From NCBI RefSeq assembly GCF_008710275.1, contig NZ_VYQE01000001.1:1-64000 (forward strand): a stretch of 64,000 nt of DNA. The letters are read 5' to 3'. The notes beneath the pieces were generated by a model. It was not told the origin of the DNA. It searched no databases and saw only the letters and a program-made list of their open reading frames with translations. Origin of the DNA: Histidinibacterium aquaticum (lineage in GTDB: Bacteria; Pseudomonadota; Alphaproteobacteria; Rhodobacterales; Rhodobacteraceae). Positions 7,031-16,597 of this stretch are shown here, piece after piece (positions within the stretch are counted from its first letter, which is position 1; each line of letters starts with the position of its first letter). A program made the translations under genes and the position numbers.

Positions 7031-8881
7031 TCATCCTGAGGCATGCTCTATGTGCCTTGTTTCTCGCAACTCTTGAATGGAACCGTGTGGCGCGGGGAAT
7101 TGAGCAGATCGCATTTTCGTCCAAGTGTCTGCTCGTTTCGCCACCTCCGAAATCTGCTGGCCTGGAGCAATCCTATTGAACTCATCGTTAACTATTACTG
7201 CCCACTCCCACAGAAGATTCCGCAGACCAACGGAAATCCCTTGCCGCAGCCATATTTGCTCGAGATCGAGCCGATCACCAAGTCGGTCCGCGACTATCGA
7301 CACGACATACGTAGCAATATTTATCCACCCTTGGCGGAATGTCTCCTTGGCTTCCTTAGTCTTGATCATACTTTCGATTGCCTTGAACAGAATCACCTTG
7401 GCGATCATCCTACGATACCAGCGGACATCGAGCGGACTGGGCACAATGGTCGGATCGTCGTCGATAGCAGCCATGAAGGCCGCAAAGTTCTTTTCACCCG
7501 CCATTGCGACTTGGTTTGGCTTGCAACGCCATGCTTCATGGTACTTGGCGATGTCATTCTTGGTCAGCTTCCGTTTCGGCGGTATGATCTCCTTCAGATT
7601 TCGTCTCTTTGCTGGTGTGCTGCCTTCTCTCAGCAGCATGACGTTGTAGGCGCCAGCTGCACGCTCGTAGAACCATCTCGTCGCGCCGTCGGGGCACCAT
7701 GTTTCGTTCGCGAGTTTCTCAAGTTCTCGATGAAACGGGCGGTTCGCCGACAGGTCGGACATCTTCACTGCGTTCTGACTGTTCGCATATCTGGAGACGT
7801 TGCTGATCAATCTTTCCCTAGCTTCGTCCTCGGAACCCTTGAGGATAATGATCTTCGCGGGAACCATAACGTGGCTGAGATCGATGGTGCGATCGTCGCG
7901 GGACGAGAAGTAGATAGTCGAGGTCGTCTGGCCGCCGTTGACGATCTGCAGCCCCTTCAGGAAGGACAAGCCCAGATTGCCGTCGTCAGTCCGCTCGAAG
8001 GCCGCTTGGTCGCAGACCAGCACGAGGCCATTGTTGAAGGCGAGAAAGTGCTCAGGCTCCTTTCGCAGCGTTTCGATGATGCCTTTATTGACTGCACGCT
8101 TGTTTCCCAGAAAGGTACGGATGTTGGCCTCTAGCAGAGTCGTGCCAAAGCGAAGATAGAGATCTCGGATGAGCTGTCCTGGAATTGCGGTAAGGGCGTA
8201 TTCGTAATCTGCATCAGGGTCTGGCACGTGTACGCAGGGTAGTGCCCGACCGATCGATTGTACGAAACTCACGGCCAATTCGTCTCGCGGCTTGCCCTCG
8301 GTGTGACGGAACAGCCTCTCAATATCCATGGCCTCGACGTGCACCATTTTCTGATGAACTTCTTTGTTCGAGAACCGTTTGGTCTTGGTCTTGCCATCGG
8401 TAATAACGAAGACACGAAGACGATCTATGTCGCCCCAGCGAGATCGAATGGTTGCGACGAGGTCCCGGACCGGATGTACCGGATCGATCTTTGCGTCGAG
8501 TTTCCCGCTTGCCGCCCTAAAGAGAAATCGAATGCCCTCGCTTGCGGTCCCAGCGGCGTCTGAGTCCCTGAGATCGGACAGTTCTTCGGTTCCGAAATAG
8601 TGGGTCACGAACAGATCGAGAGCCGTTTCATCGGAGCTTAGCGCGTAGCCTGTGATGCGAAGCCTTGCGTTGCCGACCTTGCCGCTCCAGTGGCAGACCG
8701 TAGGTGCCTGGCAGATACCGGTTTCTGCGACATGCTCCATCACCATTTCAGCAAAGACGAGCTCATCCGAAGGAAATGGGCCTTCGCCAGCCTCCACACG
8801 CTCAGCAATGACTGTCTGCAGGTCGGAACGAAAGTTTCGGTGGAATTCTTCGAGGTTCATGTCATTCCAATCCAAATTCAT
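7031..8881 (-). CDS. AIPR (abortive phage infection) family protein
   Basis: A 616-aa protein of the AIPR family, associated with abortive infection. Conserved features are LLEANIRTFLG (249-259), HFLAFNNGL (278-286) and IVNGGQTT (313-320), the hallmark of the family. The N-terminal 200 residues resemble the restriction-endonuclease-like half common in these proteins. The start at 8881 has GGAG seven bases upstream and overlaps the nuclease gene by 20 bp, so translation is probably coupled. AIPR proteins recur beside Z1, DUF4420 and MORC genes. The biochemical activity of the family is not settled; a nuclease or effector role is likely. Confidence 0.9.
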   Translation of the reverse strand: MNLDWNDMNLEEFHRNFRSDLQTVIAERVEAGEGPFPSDELVFAEMVMEHVAETGICQAPTVCHWSGKVGNARLRITGYALSSDETALDLFVTHYFGTEELSDLRDSDAAGTASEGIRFLFRAASGKLDAKIDPVHPVRDLVATIRSRWGDIDRLRVFVITDGKTKTKRFSNKEVHQKMVHVEAMDIERLFRHTEGKPRDELAVSFVQSIGRALPCVHVPDPDADYEYALTAIPGQLIRDLYLRFGTTLLEANIRTFLGNKRAVNKGIIETLRKEPEHFLAFNNGLVLVCDQAAFERTDDGNLGLSFLKGLQIVNGGQTTSTIYFSSRDDRTIDLSHVMVPAKIIILKGSEDEARERLISNVSRYANSQNAVKMSDLSANRPFHRELEKLANETWCPDGATRWFYERAAGAYNVMLLREGSTPAKRRNLKEIIPPKRKLTKNDIAKYHEAWRCKPNQVAMAGEKNFAAFMAAIDDDPTIVPSPLDVRWYRRMIAKVILFKAIESMIKTKEAKETFRQGWINIATYVVSIVADRLGDRLDLEQIWLRQGISVGLRNLLWEWAVIVNDEFNRIAPGQQISEVAKRADTWTKMRSAQFPAPHGSIQELRETRHIEHASG

Positions 8882-9866
8882 TTAACAGCTCCGGAACCCC
8901 AATAGATGGGACTTCTAGGGCATCGAGGTCGAGTACATAGGCGGCGGAACGGATAGCGGCTGGCAGGGAGGCACGGATGAGGCGTGGCATGTCACCGTCC
9001 GAGCTGAATATCCTTGCATCCTTAATTGCCAGGGTTCGGCTGTAGAGCTGTGCATGCTCTTCGAGGTATCCCATCACCATGAGCAATGCCTCGAAGCCGC
9101 GCTGAACTCCAGCCAGTCGAAACCTCTCGCGGAGTTCGGACACGAGATCGACAAGCGAGATCCCGTCCGTATCTTCCTCAAAGCGGTAGGCGCAAAGGAA
9201 GATGGGAGCCCTATCGCAATCCAGTTGCTCAATGCTGTTGATCCGCGCCAGGAAGCTGCCGGTCCGGACAGTGCTCTTCACCTCTATCGCGCCACCCCGG
9301 ACGTGGAAGTCCTGTGCAGTCCGCAACGGTCCCTGCCAGCAGTCGAGAGCACCTGCTCCGAGTGAGGTGTCCGTGAGCAGGCTGAGCATCCAGAGTTCGC
9401 CGAGCAGGCCGATCTGCGCATCGGACGAAAGAGGGCGGTGCGTTCGGGACATGAAAGCCTGCCACTCCTTGACCCGTTCGAGGAAGGTCCCCATGACATC
9501 GCGGCCCCGACTGTTGGCCGCTGTCTCCAGAGTTCTCAAGACATCAACGGCCATGATGGCGAAGATGTCGGGAGAGCCCTCTGACCGCCTGACGAGAGCA
9601 ATCGCCGTCTTACCTACGAATACGGACTGACCCTCGATGCGGGAGACGTCGAAGCCCTTGCCTTCAGGAAGCCTTGCCGGGTTCACTGGCCACGATCCAG
9701 GAAAGGAGACGATCAAAGCCTCCCGTCCGAGGGGGAAGTGACACCCCGCCTCGACCGAGACGGCGCCCATCTTGGTGAGATGCACAAATCGCCAGTCTTC
9801 CGCCGCTTCCTGTCTTGCGAGCGCTCGCCAGGCGCGCGCTATCCCGTCTTCAGTCCACCCAGTCAT
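8862..9866 (-). CDS. DUF4420 PD-(D/E)XK nuclease
   Basis: A 334-aa putative restriction nuclease. GLLGELWML (153-161, with E157) followed by DFHVRGGAIEVKS (D186, E195, K197) is the E...D-x(8)-E-x-K pattern of the PD-(D/E)XK fold as seen in DUF4420 proteins of restriction clusters. The start ATG 9866 has a perfect GGAGGA upstream (complement of 9871-9876) and overlaps the Z1 gene by 17 bp. A longer frame to 9974 exists but runs through the Z1 coding sequence without a better ribosome site. It would supply DNA cleavage with the MORC and Z1 ATPases. Confidence 0.88.
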   Translation of the reverse strand: MTGWTEDGIARAWRALARQEAAEDWRFVHLTKMGAVSVEAGCHFPLGREALIVSFPGSWPVNPARLPEGKGFDVSRIEGQSVFVGKTAIALVRRSEGSPDIFAIMAVDVLRTLETAANSRGRDVMGTFLERVKEWQAFMSRTHRPLSSDAQIGLLGELWMLSLLTDTSLGAGALDCWQGPLRTAQDFHVRGGAIEVKSTVRTGSFLARINSIEQLDCDRAPIFLCAYRFEEDTDGISLVDLVSELRERFRLAGVQRGFEALLMVMGYLEEHAQLYSRTLAIKDARIFSSDGDMPRLIRASLPAAIRSAAYVLDLDALEVPSIGVPELLNEFGLE

Positions 9867-12717
9867 TGAGTCCTCCCCAAAGTACGCTGTTGGCGATGTA
9901 CCTCGAGTTGGAGACCCTTCTCTCGGAAGTACTTGACGGAAAACTGATTGCCCAAGCGACAACGGGATCGGCATTCTTCAGTTCATTGACCCCCGAACCC
10001 TCGGGATCGAGCAGATAGAGCATGAGCAAGCCGCGTTCGCGGCGAGGCGGAATGCCCGCTTCGGCGACGCCTTCTCCGAGTACATGACGGATTTGTGGGC
10101 CTCTCGGTTCGGACGGAGGCTCCTTGCCTTCGTTTCGATCCGTGTCGTTACGCCAGGTTTTCTGACTGAGATCGAGCGCAGCCTTCCATTCCGCCTCGGT
10201 CAAATCGATGGCCTGATCGCGAGGCGAGATCAGGGTCTTGATCGAGTATCGATCCGCATGTTCAGTCGTGCGTTTGCGCTGGAGCATGTTGACCGAACAA
10301 CCACCTACCGTGCGAGGCTTGTCATCCGGGCCGCTGTCCTTCCCGATCAGTGCGACTGTCCAGTTTGTTAGCTCACGATCCTTTTTCATCTCCTCGATGA
10401 AGTCCGCGATCAGGGGACTCATGATCCGGAAGCTGGCGGGGTGGGTCCTGTATTCCCTCAGGAACGAGATGACGCTAAGAGCTGGTACATCTCGCCAGAG
10501 GTGACCGTTCCACTTCTGACCTTGTGGAAGGAAATGCTGATCGTTCAGATCCGTCGACGGACCAAGTGCGTCGATGAACCGATCTGTAGCTTCGAAGTTC
10601 GCCGTGACGTCCTCCTTGCGGTTGGGAAAGACGATCGTCTGCAGAAGGTCGCCCGAATAGGTCAGCTGCATCGCGCGAGCGTTTCTCATCTTGGCCCGAG
10701 AGGTGACCGTCAGCACCGAATGCGATTTCACCCGCAGACCGAACTGTTTTGGTGTGGCGCCGGCCGCGACCATGTTGTCGAACTCTTGGCGCAACTCTTC
10801 TGCGGCATCGGCGATGTGGCCGAACCACTCCACCATTTCCTGCGATGTGTAGAGGCGACAGACATCGAGGTAGCCGTCACGATAGCCGAACCATCGCCCC
10901 ATTTGCATAAGAGTGTCATACATGCGCGCGGTTCGAAGGAAGTAGCTTGTGCAAAGACCTTCGAGCGTCAGGCCACGCGCCAGCTTATCGCCGCCAACGG
11001 CAATCACCTTGAGACCAGTGCCATCGTTTTCGGCGTAGTCGAGCGCATCCTTGGCAGTGCCATTGATCTCGCGAACGCGAATGTCGGACAGTACGTCGGG
11101 CAGGACGACACGAATTTCCGCCCAAGAGAAGTCCTCGAGAGTCTCACCTTCGACGAGGGAGGAACGGATACTCATCATTCCTGGTAGAAAGACCTCTTGA
11201 TACTCAGTGCACATGGACGCTTCGAGGTCCGCCAGCGCGATGCCGCGGGTGTAGCGGCCTTTCAGATCGCGCACGTAATCTGCGACCTGGTTGACGACAG
11301 CGTTCTGTACCGAGGTGAAGCGGGTCACGTGAATGAGCATCGAGGAGTGTTTGCTGCCCTGTCCGCGCAGCTTTCTCACGGCACAGGCATAAACGAAGGA
11401 GCGGATCGCCTCTGCGAGCGAGTCCGGCACACGATCCTCTCCCTGCCATCGCGGCCGGTAGCCGTTCTTGTGTCGTGGCGGAATCCACGGCTGAAACTCT
11501 TCGTCCGACAGCGGGCGCACTAGGGGCAGGTCTTCCGCCGTGCTTGAAGACGAACCAAAGACGCGACCTGGCCCGATATAATTCGATGGCGCCGCAAGGC
11601 TGGTGATGAAGGCTGCCGGGAATAGATCTGGTCCGTGTTCCTGCGTCTCGCCGCGGTCATGAATGAAAATGTTCGCGAAGGGCGTCGCCGTGTAACCGAC
11701 ATAGGCCTTCCGAGAGAAATGAAGGAGGACAGAGCGAATTAACCTATTGATCGTCTTGGGTTCATGTTCGAGATCCGGATTGCCGAATTCGTCCACCACA
11801 TCCTCACCAGTGTCGACCGATCCGTGGTCCGACTCGTCGTCGATCACCAGCAGCGGCAGATTAGTGACGAGCTTCTGACCAGTTTCAGGGTCGACGTGAT
11901 TGGCCACACGGTTGCGGATCCAGTAAAGGAGCCGGTCAAGCACCGTCTTGTTCTTCTTGACCACAAATAACCACGGCCGCTGTTCTGGGCTGATGTTCAT
12001 CTTCGCGGCGACGGCTGTATTGAAGTCGCCCTTGTCGCTCCGATTTGTGGCGGCGTTGGGACGGACTGACATGTCCGAGTCGATCAGTCCTACGCCTACT
12101 GCTGGGAGCTCCTCAGCATCCGCGATCGTAGCAAAACCGAGAAACCCCTCGTCCAGGCGGATCTGGGTCTGTGCTCTCAGGTTGTTGTGGAGGCCAGCCA
12201 GCACGATGATGATCTTGTAGCCGGCGTCAGCGGCCTTGCAGATCAGTCCGGTATAGTTGCCTGTCTTGCCCGACTGAACGTGGCCCACGACCAGTCCGCG
12301 ACGATCCCAAGCGCCTTCCCGAGACGGGTCCTCGAGCTGTGAAAGAACCTCGTCAGTAGCGTCATCGAGGGCATCGAGGGCCGCCCAAGGGATGCGCGCT
12401 TCCATGTACTCAGAGTAACGCTGCCAATAGGTCCAGCCCTTCTTCCTTTCCGCATCAAGCCAAGCGACATGGTCCTTGCCGCTCGAAAGGGTGGCGTTCG
12501 CGCCCACGGTGCGGCTTGAACGGCGGATCAGTTCATCGACGAGCGCGTCCCGATCAACAAGGGTGAAATCGTCCTCCATCATGATCGACAACTTGGTCAA
12601 CTCATTCTCGATCATTTCTGGCGTGACGGGGCTTTGAGCACGTTCCGCAGCGAGGCGGAGCATGTTCTGAGCCATTGAAAGGATTGAATCGAAGGCTTTC
12701 TGGTTTGAAATCGTCAT
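9850..12717 (-). CDS. Z1-domain superfamily-2-type ATPase
   Basis: A 955-aa Z1-domain (PF10593) protein. The P-loop is GHVQSGKT (145-152), typical of Z1 proteins; the Walker B/DExx equivalent is VIDDESDHGS (291-300); motif III-like GYTATPFANIF is at 341-351, and DKLARGLTLEGL later fits motif V/VI. These resemble superfamily 2 helicase/translocase motors. It overlaps the MORC gene by four bases. In the family it is linked to MutL/MORC-type ATPases, PD-(D/E)XK nucleases and C5-methyltransferases in predicted restriction systems, probably as DNA translocase or remodeller. Confidence 0.95.
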   Translation of the reverse strand: MTISNQKAFDSILSMAQNMLRLAAERAQSPVTPEMIENELTKLSIMMEDDFTLVDRDALVDELIRRSSRTVGANATLSSGKDHVAWLDAERKKGWTYWQRYSEYMEARIPWAALDALDDATDEVLSQLEDPSREGAWDRRGLVVGHVQSGKTGNYTGLICKAADAGYKIIIVLAGLHNNLRAQTQIRLDEGFLGFATIADAEELPAVGVGLIDSDMSVRPNAATNRSDKGDFNTAVAAKMNISPEQRPWLFVVKKNKTVLDRLLYWIRNRVANHVDPETGQKLVTNLPLLVIDDESDHGSVDTGEDVVDEFGNPDLEHEPKTINRLIRSVLLHFSRKAYVGYTATPFANIFIHDRGETQEHGPDLFPAAFITSLAAPSNYIGPGRVFGSSSSTAEDLPLVRPLSDEEFQPWIPPRHKNGYRPRWQGEDRVPDSLAEAIRSFVYACAVRKLRGQGSKHSSMLIHVTRFTSVQNAVVNQVADYVRDLKGRYTRGIALADLEASMCTEYQEVFLPGMMSIRSSLVEGETLEDFSWAEIRVVLPDVLSDIRVREINGTAKDALDYAENDGTGLKVIAVGGDKLARGLTLEGLCTSYFLRTARMYDTLMQMGRWFGYRDGYLDVCRLYTSQEMVEWFGHIADAAEELRQEFDNMVAAGATPKQFGLRVKSHSVLTVTSRAKMRNARAMQLTYSGDLLQTIVFPNRKEDVTANFEATDRFIDALGPSTDLNDQHFLPQGQKWNGHLWRDVPALSVISFLREYRTHPASFRIMSPLIADFIEEMKKDRELTNWTVALIGKDSGPDDKPRTVGGCSVNMLQRKRTTEHADRYSIKTLISPRDQAIDLTEAEWKAALDLSQKTWRNDTDRNEGKEPPSEPRGPQIRHVLGEGVAEAGIPPRRERGLLMLYLLDPEGSGVNELKNADPVVAWAISFPSSTSERRVSNSRYIANSVLWGGLNDWVD

Positions 12718-14222
12718 TCCGTTTCTTCCGCTTCAAGCGCTGCAACTAGATCGAGGTGCCGATCGAATGGGGGCGAACGGCCAAGCCGCTCGCGCGCCTC
12801 GGTCGGGCTAAGCCCGCGGAATTTGACCAGTGCTTCAAAGATCGAGGACAGGGTTTCCCTGACTTCGTTGTCCGCCGCTCCGGCGAAACCGGTTCTCGGC
12901 GTCTCTTTGTCTTCCGCTGTATCCAACCAGATGCGCTGCACGGGAACTGTCTCTTCGATCAGCCGCAAGAGAGCGAGGATGTCGGCTTTGAGTGGACCGG
13001 CGCGATCTAGGATCGAGGCAACAAGGTCATGGTCACGAGCGATCCGGTATGACGTGCCTTGTGCCGAGCGCCTCGTTTGCCAAGCTTCGGCAATTGCGCT
13101 CGAACGCGTACCTGAGGACGGGGTGACGTGGCCCCGATGGGCGAAGACGCGCCGCGCCGTTTCGCGTGTTTCTGTTGCGAGACGGTGGAGCTGGGATCGA
13201 AGGCGTACCGGGGGGCTGGCTGTCGATTTTAGGACATTGATCTTCCAATCGGCATCCGCACTGTTCGGTATATCGAGCCGAATACGGGCGAGTCTGTGTG
13301 CTTCATCGCGGGGCCATGGCTTGCCGCCATCGCCTAGGCCAAGCCAGCCACCTGCGAGAAGTAGACGCCTGTTGCGGTAGACATAAAAGCCCTCCTGCTG
13401 GGTCCATCCTCCGGGCCCCGCCGCAGTTTCTTGTTCGGCAGGCTTGAGCATGTCGCGGTGCGGAAGGACATGGCATTGCACAGTCACACCGGTGGTGTGG
13501 AGGATCCGATACTCGGGGCTTTCGAGCGCCTTGCCGGGATGACCAAGGAGGTACGGGTCCCAAGGCTTCAATCCTCGGCCATTGAGAGCCAAGCGTAGCT
13601 TGGGCTGTTGGCCATCGAGGAGCCGATGAAAGGTCATCGAAAGATGCGAATCCACGCGATCCGCGAGCTCGATCATGTCGGTGGCCGCGAAGCCATCGGT
13701 TACTATACGGTCCAGCTTTTCCCAGAGAACAACTGTGCCGTGATCCATTTGGTCCAGCGGCCCGAGCAGATGCTCTGATCCCAGCGCTGGACCCTCGAAG
13801 AGCGGCCATTCGGCGCCGGGTTCCTGACCGATGAGATCGAGGTCCCAGCGCAAGCAGACGACCTGACCACCTTCCTTCCGACTAGCGACGGTCAGGCGAC
13901 GAGCCTGAGAGAAGCTGGCCGTCTTCAGGCCCAGCCCGAAGCGCCCAAGGTCAGTGGCTGCTCGTTCAGCCCTCGGATCGCGAGCGCCAAGGCGCATGCC
14001 GGCCTCCAGAGCCGCGTCATCCATGCCGTCGCCGTCATCGACGATTCTTACCCAGCTATCTGAGCCGGCCCACTCAAGATGAACGGCGATATCGCGTGCA
14101 TTTGCCGCGATGGAATTGTCGATCAGATCGGCGAGTGCGGTGGGAGGCGCGTACCCAAGCCCACGTAAAGATTCGAGCATCGAACCGGCATGCGGGGGAG
14201 CATTTCTCACAGTCATTGGCAT
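12714..14222 (-). CDS. MORC/MutL-type GHKL ATPase
   Basis: A 502-aa GHKL ATPase of the prokaryotic MORC type. The Bergerat fold is clear: N-box ADLIDNSIAANA (31-42), G1 box VDDGDGMD (61-68) and G2 box GRFGLGLKTAS (93-103). The C-terminal part is the transducer-like and coiled region of MORC homologues. It overlaps the sigma gene upstream by ten bases and the Z1 gene downstream by four. Bacterial MORC proteins have been described as components of restriction-modification-like operons and as the ancestors of eukaryotic MORCs. It likely acts as an ATP-driven DNA clamp. No endonuclease motif of MutL type is seen. Confidence 0.93.
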   Translation of the reverse strand: MPMTVRNAPPHAGSMLESLRGLGYAPPTALADLIDNSIAANARDIAVHLEWAGSDSWVRIVDDGDGMDDAALEAGMRLGARDPRAERAATDLGRFGLGLKTASFSQARRLTVASRKEGGQVVCLRWDLDLIGQEPGAEWPLFEGPALGSEHLLGPLDQMDHGTVVLWEKLDRIVTDGFAATDMIELADRVDSHLSMTFHRLLDGQQPKLRLALNGRGLKPWDPYLLGHPGKALESPEYRILHTTGVTVQCHVLPHRDMLKPAEQETAAGPGGWTQQEGFYVYRNRRLLLAGGWLGLGDGGKPWPRDEAHRLARIRLDIPNSADADWKINVLKSTASPPVRLRSQLHRLATETRETARRVFAHRGHVTPSSGTRSSAIAEAWQTRRSAQGTSYRIARDHDLVASILDRAGPLKADILALLRLIEETVPVQRIWLDTAEDKETPRTGFAGAADNEVRETLSSIFEALVKFRGLSPTEARERLGRSPPFDRHLDLVAALEAEETE

Positions 14223-16597
14223 TGCTCCCGGTCGGAGTCTGCTAGACCGAGACGGTTCAGCTTGCCAATCACTGCATTCCGGCTGGTTCCGCCCAGTTCC
14301 TGGACAATTTCACTTGCGCTCATACCGGCTGCCCAGAGTTCTCTGAGACGATCAACCCGACTTTCGGACCACGACATAAGTGATTGACGTTTCTTTCTAG
14401 GTTCCACGGAGCTTTGCTTCTTTCGCGTGGTCGAAGGCGAAGCTTTTGACCTGCGGCTACTGTCGTAACCCAAGAACTCTTCGAGCCGACGCTTGCGGCT
14501 GGGATTGCAAAGTTTTTCAAGGCCCTTCGCTTCTATCTGACGAATGCGCTCGCGGGTCACGCCGTAGATCTGTCCGATTTCTTCGAGTGTCATGTCAGAA
14601 GCGCGTCCGATTCCAAATCGCATCCGGATGACATCAGCCTGACGCTCAGGCAGTTCAGCCAGTGCATCTGCTACAATCTTTTCTGTTTCTTCTTGGTCGA
14701 AGACCTCAACTTCTGAAGGCTCGGGCAGCAGTTTGTCCCAGTCATCAAGGCTTGCGGGATATTCGGCTTCACGAGGGATGCCGCGGAACAGTCTGACCTC
14801 GTCGATGGTCCACTCCAGCGCTTCGGAAAGTTCGTGGTCGGAGACGGCGCCACCGATCCGAATGTCCAGCCTCTCTAAGGCGCGATCAAGCCTATTAATC
14901 TTCTCGTTCCGATGCACTGGGATGCGAATGGCCGCGCCTTCATCGGCGCGCCATCGCTGGATGGCCTGTCGCATCCAGTAGGTGGCATAACTGAGGAAAC
15001 GATAACCACGCTCGGGATCAAACCGCCTTGTGGAGCGCTGCAGACCCATGAATGAGACTTGGAACACGTCCTCTGGATGCTCGCCGTCCTCCACGTTACG
15101 AGAGGCAAAGCGCCGGACGTATGGCAGATGCTCGCGAATAAGGTGCTCGGTAGCAGTTTCGGAGATCAAAATTTCGGCTTCCAGCTGACTAGCTTCGGCT
15201 TGGCACGCCGGGATCCGCTGCAGTCTGCGGACCAACTCTTTGTAAAATGCCAAGGTGAGATCCAATGCCTCGAGCGCCGCGAGCGCTTCTCTTCGTCGTT
15301 TGCCGTCCATCACCCGGCCATCGGCGTGCCACGACCTCAGGGCGTCCGCCGCAGCCAGTACTTCGGACGTCTCTCTATTGCCCGGGCGCGAAGGAATGAT
15401 GGTTCGCAGTGAGACTGAGTCGGGGTCTCGCGAACCGTCCCGGACGCGGTCCATTTCATCAAGGATCATTTCAACCCCAGTCTCGGAGGCCAAGATAGCG
15501 AGATGGAGTTCCTGCTTAGCCCGCATCATTGACTCAAGCAGCTGCAGCTCGTCTGACTTGTCCATGAGGAAACGCTGTGTGCCGGGCAAATGCGTCCGAC
15601 GAGTAAGTGTCGTCACTACCGCGTCAACGAGGTCATCGCACGAAATGTCCGAAACGGCGCCCCAAAAATCCGCACCATGCCCCGGCATCTGATCGAAGTT
15701 GAAGCCTGCTGCCTCTAGATTGCGCTGGAGATTGGTGCGTAGTTCCACAAGATCACCATTCCCTTCGCAATGGGCGACAAGGCTGTCGATATCATCTAGG
15801 GAGCAATGTCCTTTGGACAGAATGTCCTGTGCCCAGCTGAAGCAGAGGTCCGGGTCGATCGATACCCGCGTACCGATCTGGATGACTGCTCGTTTGACCG
15901 ATTGTCGGCCGCGGTTGCGGACCTGCAAGAAATCATTCTCTTCACCCTGATCGGTGGCCGCAGCTCCGGTGGTGCCGATGCCCTCGCCGGCGATCGGTGC
16001 GGGGGAAAGGTCGAGTCCCCATTCGCCTTCCTCGCAATCCGAAACCAACGGAGACGGAGTGACAAGCGCTACAAATGTCCCTGATGCCGTGTCGCTCGGA
16101 TGTTGATCGAAGTATTCCTTCGGCTCTGCCTCAGCCTCGAAATTCAGCAGGTCATCGAGTTCATCAGTCGTGTCGGCTGGTTCCGCCACCGAGTCCACGC
16201 TGAAGCGGTGTTCTCGAACTGCGTCGGATCCGGCAGCGACAGCCTCGACATCAGATGTAGCCGCGCCTTCGTTGACCCACTCCGCTCCTGTCTCCGCCAA
16301 CTTGCCGACAAGCGAAGCGAGAAGCTTCGCGGCGAGACCGTGACCTTCGGCAAATGCCACATCCGCAGGTGTCTGTCGGTCGTGGTTCAGTGTGCTTGGG
16401 TCGGCACCCGACCGAATGAAGAGATCGCAAACGGCCAAGTTTCCCATGCGCGCGGCAAGGTGGAGTGGTGTATCTCCCTTCGGGTCGGTAGCCTGAAGGC
16501 GAGAAGATGCGGCAAACTCGCCAAGCTTTTCGAGTTGCCCTTCGGCGATCAAACGGATCTCAAACGGGCCAAGAACATGGCTTTCCAGTTCGCTCAT
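14213..16597 (-). CDS. Chimeric sigma factor: ankyrin repeats + RpoD-like core + GcrA-like C-terminus
   Basis: A 794-aa protein near the head of the defence operon. Residues 39-95 are two ankyrin repeats (DTPLHLAARMGNLAV; TPADVAFAEGH). Residues 151-205 hold an acidic motif shared with the 346-aa operon protein. Residues 330-400 resemble sigma70 region 1.2 and the non-conserved region. Region 2 is at 480-550 (RFLSYATYWMRQAIQRW), region 3 at 557-615 (RIPVHRNEK), region 4 at 640-700 (LPERQADVIRMRFGI; TRERIRQIE). After a basic linker, 741-786 (MSWSESRVDRLRELW; SRNAVIGKLNRLGL) is a GcrA-type DNA-binding domain. GcrA normally binds sigma70 and methylated DNA, so here activator and sigma are fused. 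It probably directs transcription of the operon or its target genes. Confidence 0.93.
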   Translation of the reverse strand: MSELESHVLGPFEIRLIAEGQLEKLGEFAASSRLQATDPKGDTPLHLAARMGNLAVCDLFIRSGADPSTLNHDRQTPADVAFAEGHGLAAKLLASLVGKLAETGAEWVNEGAATSDVEAVAAGSDAVREHRFSVDSVAEPADTTDELDDLLNFEAEAEPKEYFDQHPSDTASGTFVALVTPSPLVSDCEEGEWGLDLSPAPIAGEGIGTTGAAATDQGEENDFLQVRNRGRQSVKRAVIQIGTRVSIDPDLCFSWAQDILSKGHCSLDDIDSLVAHCEGNGDLVELRTNLQRNLEAAGFNFDQMPGHGADFWGAVSDISCDDLVDAVVTTLTRRTHLPGTQRFLMDKSDELQLLESMMRAKQELHLAILASETGVEMILDEMDRVRDGSRDPDSVSLRTIIPSRPGNRETSEVLAAADALRSWHADGRVMDGKRRREALAALEALDLTLAFYKELVRRLQRIPACQAEASQLEAEILISETATEHLIREHLPYVRRFASRNVEDGEHPEDVFQVSFMGLQRSTRRFDPERGYRFLSYATYWMRQAIQRWRADEGAAIRIPVHRNEKINRLDRALERLDIRIGGAVSDHELSEALEWTIDEVRLFRGIPREAEYPASLDDWDKLLPEPSEVEVFDQEETEKIVADALAELPERQADVIRMRFGIGRASDMTLEEIGQIYGVTRERIRQIEAKGLEKLCNPSRKRRLEEFLGYDSSRRSKASPSTTRKKQSSVEPRKKRQSLMSWSESRVDRLRELWAAGMSASEIVQELGGTSRNAVIGKLNRLGLADSDREQCQ

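Noticed and set aside
8888-9974. A longer start (9974) for the DUF4420 nuclease
   Set aside because: The extra 36 residues come from the Z1 reading region; ATG 9866 has a perfect GGAGGA.
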